From the NCBI RefSeq assembly GCF_036248275.1, contig NZ_CP109181.1, positions 3,844,001 through 3,908,000 of the forward strand: DNA of 64,000 nucleotides. The letters run 5' to 3'. Numbering within the stretch: position 1 is the stretch's first letter; each line of letters opens with the position of its first letter. The translations under genes were made by a program, and so were the position numbers. This DNA comes from Streptomyces sp. NBC_01716. Lineage in GTDB: Bacteria; Actinomycetota; Actinomycetes; Streptomycetales; Streptomycetaceae. This document shows positions 53,956 through 62,658 of this stretch, piece by piece. The notes under the pieces were generated by a model. That model made no database searches. It saw only the letters and a list, made by a program, of their open reading frames with translations, and was not told the origin of the DNA.

Positions 53956-54077
53956 CCACGGTCTCTCGGGGACAGGCCCGGGCTCATCCCGGCATCGCGG
54001 CGCCACTGGCCCCGATCCGCGCCTGCGAGCCGCACGCGCGAGGTCGCCGAGGTCAGTCGTGTGATCGGCGTAGCCCT

Positions 54078-54257
54078 GTGGCGGTAGATCGTGCCCAGCC
54101 CGACGCCGGCCTTGGCCGCGATGTCGCGTACCGGCGCGTCCACGCCTGACGTGACGAAGACCGTTGCGGCCGCATCGAGCAGGGTTTCCCTGTTACGTCG
54201 GGCGTCCTTCCGCCCGGACGGGGCCGCCTGTCTGGCGTCCTCGTCGCTGTCGCTCAC
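54078..54257 (-). pseudogene. Truncated TetR gene (DNA-binding domain only)
   Basis: The frame from the ATG at 54257 encodes a clean TetR helix-turn-helix, with ARRNRETLLDAAATVFVTSG and DIAAKAGVGLGTIYRH, but homology stops after that motif. The frame stays open to 53844 with unrelated sequence that overlaps the thioesterase gene. The whole ligand and dimerisation domain is missing, so it cannot work as a normal dimeric repressor. It is divergent from the aldo/keto reductase gene, the usual arrangement of a repressor and its target. Confidence 0.7.
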
Positions 54258-54290
54258 CGCACGCTCCTTTCACTCACGGCTTGCAGAATC

Positions 54291-54341
54291 GGAACCGTGT
54301 TCCGTATCGTTCCGGAACATGGTTCCGATTTGCTTATGATG
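54291..54341 (+). promoter_or_regulatory. Tandem operators and -10 box of the aldo/keto reductase gene
   Basis: Two copies of the 13-bp inverted repeat GGAAC-N3-GTTCC occur at 54291-54303 and 54315-54327, with centres 24 bases apart. A TATGAT -10 box follows at 54336-54341. The paired sites look like intact targets of the TetR protein whose gene next door is broken. Confidence 0.7.
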
Positions 54342-54409
54342 TCAGAGCGGGGCCCGGTAACCAAGCCATGTAGTGCACCGCGCTTCACCCCTCATGAGGA
54401 GACACAGTC

Positions 54410-55429
54410 ATGCAGTACCGCATCTTGGGCCGCACCGGTGTGCAGGTCAGTACCCTCGCGCTCGGCGCGATGAACTTCGGAAAGATCGGGCGCACCACCC
54501 AGGACGAGGTCACAGCCATCGTCGACGCCGCGCTGGAGGCGGGGATCAACCTGATCGACACTGCCGACGTGTACAGCGGCGGCGAGTCGGAGGAGATGGT
54601 CGGCAAGGCTGTCGCCGGGCGCCGCGACGACATCGTGCTGGCCACGAAGGCGACCATGCCGATGGGCGACGAGCGCAATCGCCGGGGCAGTTCGCGCCGC
54701 TGGCTGGTCACCGCGCTGGAGGACAGCCTGCGTCGGCTCGGCGTCGACCACGTCGACCTGTACCAGATCCACCGGTGGGATCCGAACACCAGCGACGAGG
54801 AGACCCTGTCAGCGTTGACCGACCTGCAGCGCGCGGGGAAGGTCCGCTACTTCGGCTCCTCGACTTTTCCCGCCCACCGCATCGTGCAAGCCCAGTGGGC
54901 CGCCCGCGAGCACCACTTGAGCCGCTACGTCACCGAACAGCCCAGCTACTCGATCCTGCAACGCGGCATCGAGACCCATGTGCTGCCCGTGACCGAGCAG
55001 TACGGGCTCGGCGTCCTGGTATGGAGCCCACTGGCCTCTGGCTGGCTGTCGGGCGCGATCCGCGAGGGCAGGGACATCACCACCAGCCGCTCAACGTTCA
55101 TGCCGCAACGCTTCGACACCACCATCCCCTCCAACCGGGCCAGGCTCGACGCCGTCGAACGGCTGGCCAAAGTCGCCGACGAGGCCGGTCTGACGATGAT
55201 CCAGCTCGCACTCGGCTTCGTGACCGCGCACCCCGGCGTGACCAGCGCACTCATCGGCCCCCGCACGCTGGACCACCTGCACTCGCAGCTCGCCGCCGCA
55301 GACACCACGCTCCCCGCCGACGTACTCGACGCGATCGACGGCATCGTCGCCCCCGGCGCCGACCTCGCCGCACACGAGAAGAACGACACTCCGCCCGCGC
55401 TGCTCGACCCGTCCCTGCGGCGACGCTGA
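54410..55429 (+). CDS. Aldo/keto reductase
   Basis: A 339-aa NADPH-dependent oxidoreductase of the AKR fold. The catalytic tetrad is seen as Asp in LIDTADVYS, Tyr in the same segment, Lys in VLATKAT and His in YQIHRWD. GESEEMVGKAV and the late LIGPRTLDHLHSQL cofactor segment fit the YhdN/Gfo-like actinobacterial group. GAGGAGA lies about eight bases before the ATG. It lies downstream of two intact operator copies and is probably derepressed because the divergent TetR gene is truncated. Confidence 0.93.
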   Translation: MQYRILGRTGVQVSTLALGAMNFGKIGRTTQDEVTAIVDAALEAGINLIDTADVYSGGESEEMVGKAVAGRRDDIVLATKATMPMGDERNRRGSSRRWLVTALEDSLRRLGVDHVDLYQIHRWDPNTSDEETLSALTDLQRAGKVRYFGSSTFPAHRIVQAQWAAREHHLSRYVTEQPSYSILQRGIETHVLPVTEQYGLGVLVWSPLASGWLSGAIREGRDITTSRSTFMPQRFDTTIPSNRARLDAVERLAKVADEAGLTMIQLALGFVTAHPGVTSALIGPRTLDHLHSQLAAADTTLPADVLDAIDGIVAPGADLAAHEKNDTPPALLDPSLRRR

Positions 55430-55585
55430 TCGTCCCAGCGACAGCCTCGAACTCGTCGCCCGCGATTTGCACGGCCATAAGCGACGCCCATGAGCGCCCG
55501 CCTATCTGCGCGGCCTCTGAGTACAGAACGTCTCCGCCACCGCAAGGGACAGCGCCAGGGCAGCCAAGTCCGGCGGGCCCTTCGT

Positions 55586-56437
55586 TCAGTCGAGGTCGAC
55601 GCAGATCACGAGGAGGCAGAGCCCCGGGTCGTCCGCCGGCTCCTCGGCGGTCGGGGGCGGGGGCGGAGGCGTGGCGGGCTGGGTGGGCTTGTTCGGCTTC
55701 GGGGCCGGCGTATCCGCCGTGGGCGGCGGTGTGTCGGGCGTCTCGGGCGACTGCGGCTTCGTGTCCTGCGGGGGACGCGCGTCGTCCGGGGTCGTCGTCT
55801 GCGGCGCGGTCTTCCGCTTGGCCGGCGCGTCGACGGGCGTGATCGCGGTCGCGCTGCCCGGGGTGTTGGAGTCCTTGGTGTCCTCGGACTCGCTGCCGGC
55901 TCCGGGCTTGGCGTGCTTCGGGGCGTGCGTACGGGAGCGGTCGGCCGTCGGCTCCGAGCCGGTGTCGCCGGTGTCGCCGGCGTCGACGGAGCCTCCGGAC
56001 GAGGTGGACGGAGCCGTGGCCGGTTCCGGAGTCGTGGACGCCTGGGCCTGGGAGACGGAGGGCCGGGACGACGGCATGAACGCGAGGGTCAGACCACCGC
56101 CGACGAGCGCGACGGTCGACGCCACGACTGCCCGGCGCCGCTGCTTCTTCCAGTCCGCCAGACGGCGCCTGCGGGCGGCGCGGCCCGTGGCCGAGCGGGT
56201 CGCGGGACCGACGGGCGCGTCCGGGTCCATGTCCGCGGCCATGTCCAGGGCCGGGTCGGCGAACCCCGGAAACGCGTCGAACTCCCGCGTGTGCGATATC
56301 TCGGACATCACCGCGACGGTCGTGGGAGTGAGCTGGAGCTGTGCGCCTGAGGGTGCGATGTCGGGGGCGTAAGCACCACAACCGGGGCACACGAAAACCC
56401 CGTTGAGCGTCCGACGGCACGTACTGCAGTAGTCCAT
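55586..56437 (-). CDS. Zinc-ribbon membrane protein, SCO2400-like
   Basis: A 283-aa protein. It begins with a zinc ribbon, DYCSTCRRTLNGVFVCPGCG, then a cytoplasmic linker, a basic cluster (RRRRLADWKKQRRR), one helix AVVASTVALVGGGLTLAFM (about 90-110), and a long Ser/Thr/Pro/Glu-rich outer region ending with PPPPPPTAEEPADDPG and CLLVICVDLD. This matches the SCO2400 family of Streptomyces membrane proteins of unknown role. AGGA lies nine bases before the ATG at 56437. It is divergent from the PstS-like gene. Confidence 0.75.
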   Translation of the reverse strand: MDYCSTCRRTLNGVFVCPGCGAYAPDIAPSGAQLQLTPTTVAVMSEISHTREFDAFPGFADPALDMAADMDPDAPVGPATRSATGRAARRRRLADWKKQRRRAVVASTVALVGGGLTLAFMPSSRPSVSQAQASTTPEPATAPSTSSGGSVDAGDTGDTGSEPTADRSRTHAPKHAKPGAGSESEDTKDSNTPGSATAITPVDAPAKRKTAPQTTTPDDARPPQDTKPQSPETPDTPPPTADTPAPKPNKPTQPATPPPPPPTAEEPADDPGLCLLVICVDLD

Positions 56438-56805
56438 CCGCGATCTTCCTGTGCTGACTGCGCCGCCTGGAAGCCGACGACCTGTCTCTGTTTCGCACTC
56501 AGGATCGAGCGCCCAACAACCTAGCCTCTGTGGCCGGAGACCATGCGAACCCCATGTGGCGCTCCTGCGAAGATCGCGAAACCGCGTACCGCGGGGGCGG
56601 CGGCCGAAACCCTCGGAAACGCTCCGTCGGACCATACCGCCGCACAACCCTTCGTGAATGTCTCCAGCCCTTTTTGAACACCAAATGCCGGGTGGGGAAC
56701 GGGCCGTGAACATCCGTCATCGAAACTCTTCGCCGTACTGCTGTTCGCCGGATCCCCACCTACCGTCACCTCACGGGGTCGGAGAGTGCCGGGGGGCGAC
56801 AGATC
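56438..56805. other. 368-base intergenic region between divergent membrane-protein genes
   Basis: No coding sequence is supported. On the minus strand a TAGGTT -10-like box (56519-56524) lies about 85 bases before the zinc-ribbon gene; on the plus strand a TACCGT box lies near 56760, ahead of the PstS-like gene. Otherwise I see no repeat or structure. Confidence 0.4.
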
Positions 56806-58344
56806 ATGGAGTGGTTCAGCGGAGAGAATGTTTTCGCCATCCTGGCCATGGTGCTGGGTGTGCTGACCTCCGCGGGGCAGGTCTGGTACGAGCGCCGGGT
56901 GCCGCACAGCAAGCGGATCGGGTACCGCGTACAGATGGACACGGCGATCGGCAACGACGCGCACTCGGGGCAGACGAACGTACGCCTGGGGCTGTTCGAC
57001 GACGACCCGGACATGGCGGACGCGACGCTCGTACTGCTGCGGCTGGAGAACGACGGCTCGCAGCCGATCTCCGTCGGGGACTACACGTCGCCCAACGTCC
57101 ATGGTCTGACAGTGCGGTTCACCGACCGGCGGATCAAGGCGGTCGCTGTGACGATTCCGTCGGACTACCCGGATCTGATGGACAACTTCACGCCCGCGAG
57201 GGGCTTTCGGCGCTCGGGCAGCCAACTGACCGTGCCGAAGGTCCCGTTGAACAAGGGGGAGCACTTCAAGCTGCTGGTGCTGCTGACCGGCGGCAGGGTG
57301 GGGGACGAGGTCAAGGTCAGCGGCGGGCTGTCCGGCGGGCGGGTGGCGGTCAACCGGGCCATCAAACCCGACGAGGCGCCGCCGAAGTTCAGCCGGCCGG
57401 CACGGCTGATCACGCTGCTGCTGACGGTGTGTCTGATCGCGCTCTCCACGATCATCATCGTGCGGGGCGACGCCGACACCACGCCGCTGGGGTGCGAGAC
57501 GGGCACGCTGACCGTCACAGGATCGACGGCGTTCGCGCCGGTGGCACGGAAGTTGGCGACGTCGTACGAGGAGGACTGCCCGGACTCCACCATCGAGGTG
57601 GACCCCAACGGCAGCCTGGAGGGCATCCGCGACCTGGCGAACAGCGCGTCGAAGGCCGTGGTCACCCTCTCCGACGGACCGAAGCCCGTGGGCTTCCCGG
57701 ACCTGGAGGAACACCGGGTCGCGGTCTCGGTGTTCGCGCTGGTGGTCCACGACGACGTGCCGTTCAAGGGGCTCAGCACCACGGACGTACGGAACATCTA
57801 CCGGGGCAACGTGAAGAACTGGAACCAGATCACCGGCACCGACGGCGAACGCGGCCCCGACCTGCCGATCAAACTGATCAGCCGCGCGGACGGCTCGGGC
57901 ACGCGGGACATCTTCGAACGCAAGATCCTCTCCGGCGACGAGGAGAAGCAGAAGGTCCGGACGGTCGACGACTGCCGCCGGCCGGTGGACCCGGCGCAAC
58001 CGACGTTCCGCTGCGAACTCGACACGACGGAGCAGGTGCTCAAGACGGTGAAGGAGGTGCCTGGTTCGATCGGCTACAGCGAACTGCGCTCCAGCACGGG
58101 CGTGAACGGCCTGCACCGCCTCTCACTGGACGGCCTGCCGCCTTCGGTGGACGACATCGCGGAGAGCGACTACCCGTACCGCGAGATCGAATACGGCTAC
58201 ACCTACAACCGCCCGGCCCCCGACACCCTGGCCTCCAGCTTCCTCAACTACGTGATCCGCACGGGCGGCCAGGACGTGGTCCGCAACGAAGGCCACCTCC
58301 CGTGCGGCGACCCGGAGGTCCTCCAAATCTGCGCGGACGAATAA
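56806..58344 (+). CDS. Membrane-anchored PstS-like substrate-binding protein
   Basis: A 512-aa protein. A first helix (MEWFSGENVFAILAMVLGVL) and a beta-rich region (about 40-190) precede a second helix, ARLITLLLTVCLIALSTIIIV (about 200-222). The C-terminal half is a type 2 periplasmic-binding fold of the PstS class: LTVTGSTAFAPVARKLA, NVKNWNQITG, the ligand-contact RADGSGTRDIFE and GSIGYSELRSS. It is tethered rather than free, and no Pst permease genes are nearby, so a sensing or anion-binding role is more likely than transport. The ligand is not known. Confidence 0.85.
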   Translation: MEWFSGENVFAILAMVLGVLTSAGQVWYERRVPHSKRIGYRVQMDTAIGNDAHSGQTNVRLGLFDDDPDMADATLVLLRLENDGSQPISVGDYTSPNVHGLTVRFTDRRIKAVAVTIPSDYPDLMDNFTPARGFRRSGSQLTVPKVPLNKGEHFKLLVLLTGGRVGDEVKVSGGLSGGRVAVNRAIKPDEAPPKFSRPARLITLLLTVCLIALSTIIIVRGDADTTPLGCETGTLTVTGSTAFAPVARKLATSYEEDCPDSTIEVDPNGSLEGIRDLANSASKAVVTLSDGPKPVGFPDLEEHRVAVSVFALVVHDDVPFKGLSTTDVRNIYRGNVKNWNQITGTDGERGPDLPIKLISRADGSGTRDIFERKILSGDEEKQKVRTVDDCRRPVDPAQPTFRCELDTTEQVLKTVKEVPGSIGYSELRSSTGVNGLHRLSLDGLPPSVDDIAESDYPYREIEYGYTYNRPAPDTLASSFLNYVIRTGGQDVVRNEGHLPCGDPEVLQICADE

Positions 58345-58391
58345 CCCCCCGCCCGCCCGGCCGGGCCGCACGAAGATCTGGTGGTACGCGC

Positions 58392-58991
58392 TCAAGGTTC
58401 CCTCCGCTCGAATACCACCAGGGGCGGGTCCTGCCGGGAGGGGAACGGGGACAGCTCGGTATGGGCCCCCACGATAGACACGCGCAGGGCAAAGGTGTCC
58501 GGCCATCTTGTGAAGCGTGAGGACCCATCAATGACAATCCCGTCCCAGTCTTCCTCTTCTGACGCCCCCGACCGGTCGATGACAAACCCCAGACACTCCG
58601 CCCACCTCTCGCCCATCACCACACGCACCGCTTCCACGACCTGGTTCTGCTGCGGTCGGTCCATTCCGTCAAGACCGAATTCGATGACGGTCACCCCACC
58701 ACTGTCCGGACGTCGCACCCGGGTGAAAACGTCGGTCTCCCAGTCCAGCCAGAACTGGAAGTTGACCTCACCACCCCCTGAACGCCGGACACCAGCAACC
58801 GACTCGACAAGCTCCTCCCGCGTCAAGAACACCTGCTCGCCCCATGAATCAGGCCCGTTGGTGATGGCCGAGACCAGCCCGGTGGACGGATTCCCCAGAC
58901 TCAGCCCGGCTTCCTCCAGGGCGGCCACCAGGGTCTCCGCCCGATCGGAACTCGAATCGCCCTCGTACCAGTAGACAAAGCCGTCGCTCAT
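58392..58991 (-). CDS. Putative immunity protein of the PrsW-fused toxin
   Basis: A 199-aa acidic protein with no family I recognise: MSDGFVYWYEG, VAALEEAGLSLGNP, VNFQFWLDWETDVF and MDRPQQNQVVEAVRVV. It starts five bases after the upstream toxin-like gene ends; its ribosome binding site GAGGTG is inside the last codons of that gene, so the two are co-translated. A GTG at 59000 overlapping the upstream stop is an alternative. Size, acidity and position right behind a toxin C-terminus are those of an immunity protein; this is inference. Confidence 0.6.
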   Translation of the reverse strand: MSDGFVYWYEGDSSSDRAETLVAALEEAGLSLGNPSTGLVSAITNGPDSWGEQVFLTREELVESVAGVRRSGGGEVNFQFWLDWETDVFTRVRRPDSGGVTVIEFGLDGMDRPQQNQVVEAVRVVMGERWAECLGFVIDRSGASEEEDWDGIVIDGSSRFTRWPDTFALRVSIVGAHTELSPFPSRQDPPLVVFERREP

Positions 58992-58996
58992 CGATC

Positions 58997-61096
58997 TCAC
59001 CTCACGAATGTGTGGACATTCCCGTCACCGAGAATCCTTCGGGCCAGATTCAGAGCGGCTTCCGGCGTCCCCTTCTCCAGATAGACCTGCGCCCGGACAC
59101 CTTGCTGTTCCGCCGCATACTTGAGGATGTGGCACTTCTCCCCGAACTTGGCGAGATTCCTGGCCTTCGCAGGACCTCCGACGGCTATGTACGAACCATC
59201 CCCGCCGATGACATCGACGTCACTCGTTCCCGCACCAGGTTTGGTGACCTTCAGCCCAGGCTTTCCCGGCGCTCCGGAGGGAATCCTACCGTTGGTCAGT
59301 TCCGCCACCTTCTGCTCACGCGCGGCGCCAACTGCGTCGGATACTGCGGGATCCGTTGAATTCTTCTTTCCCTCCCCCTTGTCACCGCTACCGCTGTTCC
59401 CGCCCTCCACGCCGTCCGCGCTCACCGCCATGAGGACGACACCCGCCGTCCCGAGCAGCGCCGCGTCGAGTGCCGCGCCCGCCGTGATCGCGCCGCCGGC
59501 CGTCGCCGCCGCCCCCGCTCCCGCGAGCGCGAGTCCGCCCGGCGGGAACAAGGCCAGTAGTGAGAGCAGGAGCAGTGCGAAGCCGAGGTAGACCAGGAAG
59601 GCGTCGAGCGCGTCGAGGAGGTGGAACGTGGTGATCGCCTTGCCCTCGGGACCCGCCTCGCCAAGTCCCCGGTACAGCAGGAGCGTTCCGGCGGTGGCCG
59701 CTCCCAGGGCCGTGACCAGGCGGAAGCGGTGGACGGCCAGCCGTTCGGCGACGGGCTGGGCCGTGACGGCTCGGGCGGTGCGGAGAAGGCAGAACAGTTG
59801 CCAGGCGATCCACACGAGAGCGGCGACGCCGAACCCCATCAGGATCTGGGGGCCGTTGCCGGTGGTGAAGAAGTTCTGAAGCCCCGCCGTGGAGGTGAAG
59901 GAGCCGACTCCGAGAAGGAGCAGCGCGGGTAGCGCCAGGACACAGGGGACGAGGAACAGCCATCTGCGCCACGAAACCCCACCGCCGGCCGGTCGGAGCC
60001 GGGCTCGTATCTCCTCGGGGCGCCAGGCGCCTCCACGGTCCGAGGCATCCATCCGCGCGGTGGCGTCCGCGACCGCACCGCGCAGTCGCTCGGTCTGTTC
60101 CGGCCGCTCGACGGCCGACGCGTACAGCAACGCGCGACGCAGGCCGACGTACCGCAGCACGATCAGCACGCTCCACGGAATCCGCCGCCACGACCCGCGC
60201 CGGGTCAGACTCCATGACGAGTACCGCAACAGCGCGGCCACGCTGTCCCCGTCGGCGCGTTCGGCCGAGAGCAGCACCCCCGGCACGGTGCGTTTCCCTC
60301 GGCGGAGGACGTGCAGGTCCACGACGAGCGCGACCAGCAGACAGACCAGAGGCACGGCCCACGCCTTCGCGTCCAGCTCGTCGAGCCACTGCCCGGCGGC
60401 CTCTCCGCGTTCCTCCGCGACGTAGTTGTTCACGGTGTGGTGCACCACGGCGAGCGCCACCGGCACCACCGCCAGCAGGCGCACCCAGCCCCGGCACCGG
60501 AACAGCAGACCAACTCCCAGTCCGGCCGCCGCCGTCCAGACCAGATGGCTGAACGTCCCGGCAACGGGCGGGCCCACCACCGCGGCCTCACCGAAGGGGG
60601 CCGGCAACCACGCCCCGAACACCTGCTCCGGGCCGGGCACATAGGGCGGGAAGATGCTGTCCGGAACGACCCAGCCACCCGCGGCATGCGGTATCGCTCG
60701 GTCCGAGTCCAAGCCGAACCGGAGTACGCCCTCCAGCAGACCGAACCCGGCACCGAGCGCCCCACCCAGCAGGACGAAGTCCGTCAGCCCCCATTGCCTG
60801 CGTACCTTGAGGCTCAACCCGGCGAGCAGAAGCGGGGAGACCTTGACCAGTTCCTCCAGCCACGGTGCCACCGTGTAACCGGTAGTGCTCACCACCTGCG
60901 GCAGCGGCTGCCCGGACCAGTCCGAGTAGAGGCGGGTGTACGCGAGTTGGAGCAGCGCGGTCACCACTCCGCATCCATAGACACCCACCACGACCGCCAG
61001 CAGCACCGTGGACAGCCGGACCGAACGGGTGAGCAGGGAAAGGGCGAACAGTTGCAGCACGCCCCAGACGGCCGCAGTCACCATCAGTACCGTCAC
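58997..61096 (-). CDS. PrsW-like membrane protein fused to a polymorphic toxin domain
   Basis: A 699-aa protein. The N-terminal half (about 1-260) has eight or so helices with PrsW-type motifs: WLEELVKVSP (EExxK), FGLLEGVL (FxxxE), and histidines in THLVWTA-like and VHHTVNNY segments, as in intramembrane proteases. More helices follow to about 590. After a Gly/Ser/Lys linker comes a 100-aa C-terminal domain with TNGRIPSGAPGKPGLKV, TSDVDVIGGDGSYIAVGGPAKARNL and HILKYAAEQQG. The Asp...Gly-Gly-x-x-Lys pattern may be a PD-(D/E)XK-like nuclease, though this is not certain. It is followed by a probable immunity gene. Confidence 0.75.
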   Translation of the reverse strand: MTVLMVTAAVWGVLQLFALSLLTRSVRLSTVLLAVVVGVYGCGVVTALLQLAYTRLYSDWSGQPLPQVVSTTGYTVAPWLEELVKVSPLLLAGLSLKVRRQWGLTDFVLLGGALGAGFGLLEGVLRFGLDSDRAIPHAAGGWVVPDSIFPPYVPGPEQVFGAWLPAPFGEAAVVGPPVAGTFSHLVWTAAAGLGVGLLFRCRGWVRLLAVVPVALAVVHHTVNNYVAEERGEAAGQWLDELDAKAWAVPLVCLLVALVVDLHVLRRGKRTVPGVLLSAERADGDSVAALLRYSSWSLTRRGSWRRIPWSVLIVLRYVGLRRALLYASAVERPEQTERLRGAVADATARMDASDRGGAWRPEEIRARLRPAGGGVSWRRWLFLVPCVLALPALLLLGVGSFTSTAGLQNFFTTGNGPQILMGFGVAALVWIAWQLFCLLRTARAVTAQPVAERLAVHRFRLVTALGAATAGTLLLYRGLGEAGPEGKAITTFHLLDALDAFLVYLGFALLLLSLLALFPPGGLALAGAGAAATAGGAITAGAALDAALLGTAGVVLMAVSADGVEGGNSGSGDKGEGKKNSTDPAVSDAVGAAREQKVAELTNGRIPSGAPGKPGLKVTKPGAGTSDVDVIGGDGSYIAVGGPAKARNLAKFGEKCHILKYAAEQQGVRAQVYLEKGTPEAALNLARRILGDGNVHTFVR

Positions 61097-61179
61097 ACAG
61101 GCCCCCGCCCAGAATCATGGATTCGCTAGTGCGAACGCCATCGTATGGGCGGAGGCCGTCGTACGAAAGGAAGGAGGGG

Positions 61180-62463
61180 CTAGAGGAAAGAGTTGATCTG
61201 GATCGTTTCCGTGCGGCCCGGACCCACGCCGATCGCGGAGATCCGGGTGCCCGACATTTCCTCCAGCGCCTTCACGTAAGCCTGCGCGTTCTTCGGGAGG
61301 TCCTCGAACGTCTTCGCCTTGCTGATGTCCTCCGTCCAGCCCGGCAGGTACTCGTACACCGGGGTCGCGTGGTGGAAGTCGCTCTGGCTGTACGGGAGTT
61401 CCTCGACGCGCTTGCCGTCGATCTCGTACGCCACGCAGACCGGGATCCGCTCCCAGCCCGTGAGGACGTCCAGCTTGGTGAGGAAGAAGTCCGTCAGGCC
61501 GTTGACCCGGGTCGCGTAGCGGGCGATCACCGCGTCGAACCAGCCGCAGCGGCGGTCGCGGCCCGTCGTGACGCCCCGCTCGCCGCCGATGCGGCGCAGC
61601 GCCTCGCCGTCCTCGTCCAGCAGTTCCGTCGGGAACGGGCCCGCGCCGACGCGGGTCGTGTACGCCTTGAGGATGCCGATCACCCGGCTGATCTTCGTCG
61701 GGCCGACGCCCGAGCCCGTACAGGCGCCGCCCGCCGTCGGGTTGGACGAGGTCACGAAGGGATACGTGCCGTGGTCGACGTCCAGAAGCGTGCCTTGGCC
61801 GCCCTCGAAGAGCACGACCTTTCCGGCGTCGATCGCGTCGTTGAGGACGAGCGTCGTGTCGCTGACGTACGGACGCAGCTTGTCCGCGTAGCCCAGCAGT
61901 TCCTCGACGATCTTGCCGGCCTCTATGGCGCGCCGGTTGTAGAGCTTGGCGAGGAGCTGGTTCTTGAAGTCCAGCGCCGCGTCGACCTTCTGGATCAGGA
62001 TCGACTCGTCGTACAGGTCCTGGACACGGATACCGACCCGGTTGATCTTGTCGGCGTACGTCGGACCGATGCCACGGCCCGTCGTACCGATCTTCCGGGA
62101 GCCGAGGAACCGTTCCGTCACCTTGTCCATCGTGGTGTGGTACGACGTGATCAGATGGGCGTTCCCACTGATCAGCAGCTTCGACGTGTCGACGCCGCGG
62201 TCGTTGAGCCCACTCAGCTCGGAGAGCAGGACGGCCGGGTCGATGACAACGCCGTTGCCGATCACCGGCGTGCAGTCAGGCGAGAGGATTCCGGAAGGGA
62301 GGAGATGCAGCGCGTATTTCTGGTCGCCGACGACGACCGTGTGGCCGGCGTTGTTGCCGCCCTGGTAGCGCACCACATAGTCCACGGATCCACCGAGCAG
62401 GTCGGTGGCCTTTCCCTTGCCTTCGTCACCCCACTGAGCACCGAGCAGCACAAGTGCGGGCAC
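61180..62463 (-). CDS. purA: Adenylosuccinate synthetase
   Basis: A 427-aa GTP-dependent enzyme making adenylosuccinate from IMP and aspartate, the first step to AMP. It has the P-loop-like GAQWGDEGKGK with Asp13, His41 in GGNNAGHT, the IMP-binding TTGRGIGPTYADK, the arginine/threonine loop VTTGRDRRCGW and a final KTFEDLPKNAQ region. Its length matches the family. The GTG at 62463 is chosen because homology begins at PALVLLGAQ and GGAAGGGG lies nine bases upstream. It is divergent from the diacylglycerol-kinase-like gene. Confidence 0.97.
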   Translation of the reverse strand: MPALVLLGAQWGDEGKGKATDLLGGSVDYVVRYQGGNNAGHTVVVGDQKYALHLLPSGILSPDCTPVIGNGVVIDPAVLLSELSGLNDRGVDTSKLLISGNAHLITSYHTTMDKVTERFLGSRKIGTTGRGIGPTYADKINRVGIRVQDLYDESILIQKVDAALDFKNQLLAKLYNRRAIEAGKIVEELLGYADKLRPYVSDTTLVLNDAIDAGKVVLFEGGQGTLLDVDHGTYPFVTSSNPTAGGACTGSGVGPTKISRVIGILKAYTTRVGAGPFPTELLDEDGEALRRIGGERGVTTGRDRRCGWFDAVIARYATRVNGLTDFFLTKLDVLTGWERIPVCVAYEIDGKRVEELPYSQSDFHHATPVYEYLPGWTEDISKAKTFEDLPKNAQAYVKALEEMSGTRISAIGVGPGRTETIQINSFL

Positions 62464-62596
62464 AGGCGTACACCCCTTCCGGGCGGGGCATGTCCAAGGC
62501 CAGGGGACGCACATACGTAGGACGCACGCGTGAGAAATCGCACGACGCCGTACGACGAAGCCTGAGCCGTCGAACCGGTTGCCCCGGAATAGACCA

Positions 62597-62624
62597 AGCC
62601 CCTGGCGCAATAGCGCAAGGGGCT
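62597..62624. other. Hairpin in the purA upstream region
   Basis: AGCCCCTGGCGC and GCGCAAGGGGCT form a 12-bp stem with one mismatch and an AATA loop. It lies 133 bases before purA and 34 bases before the divergent gene, so it sits in a leader rather than at a gene end. It may be a regulatory structure or a relic terminator. Confidence 0.5.
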
Positions 62625-62658
62625 CTTGCACAAAGATGCTACCCGAGGAAGGACCGAG

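Noticed and set aside
53844..54077. C-terminal continuation of the truncated TetR frame
   Set aside because: It has no TetR homology, overlaps the thioesterase gene on the other strand and is open only by composition.
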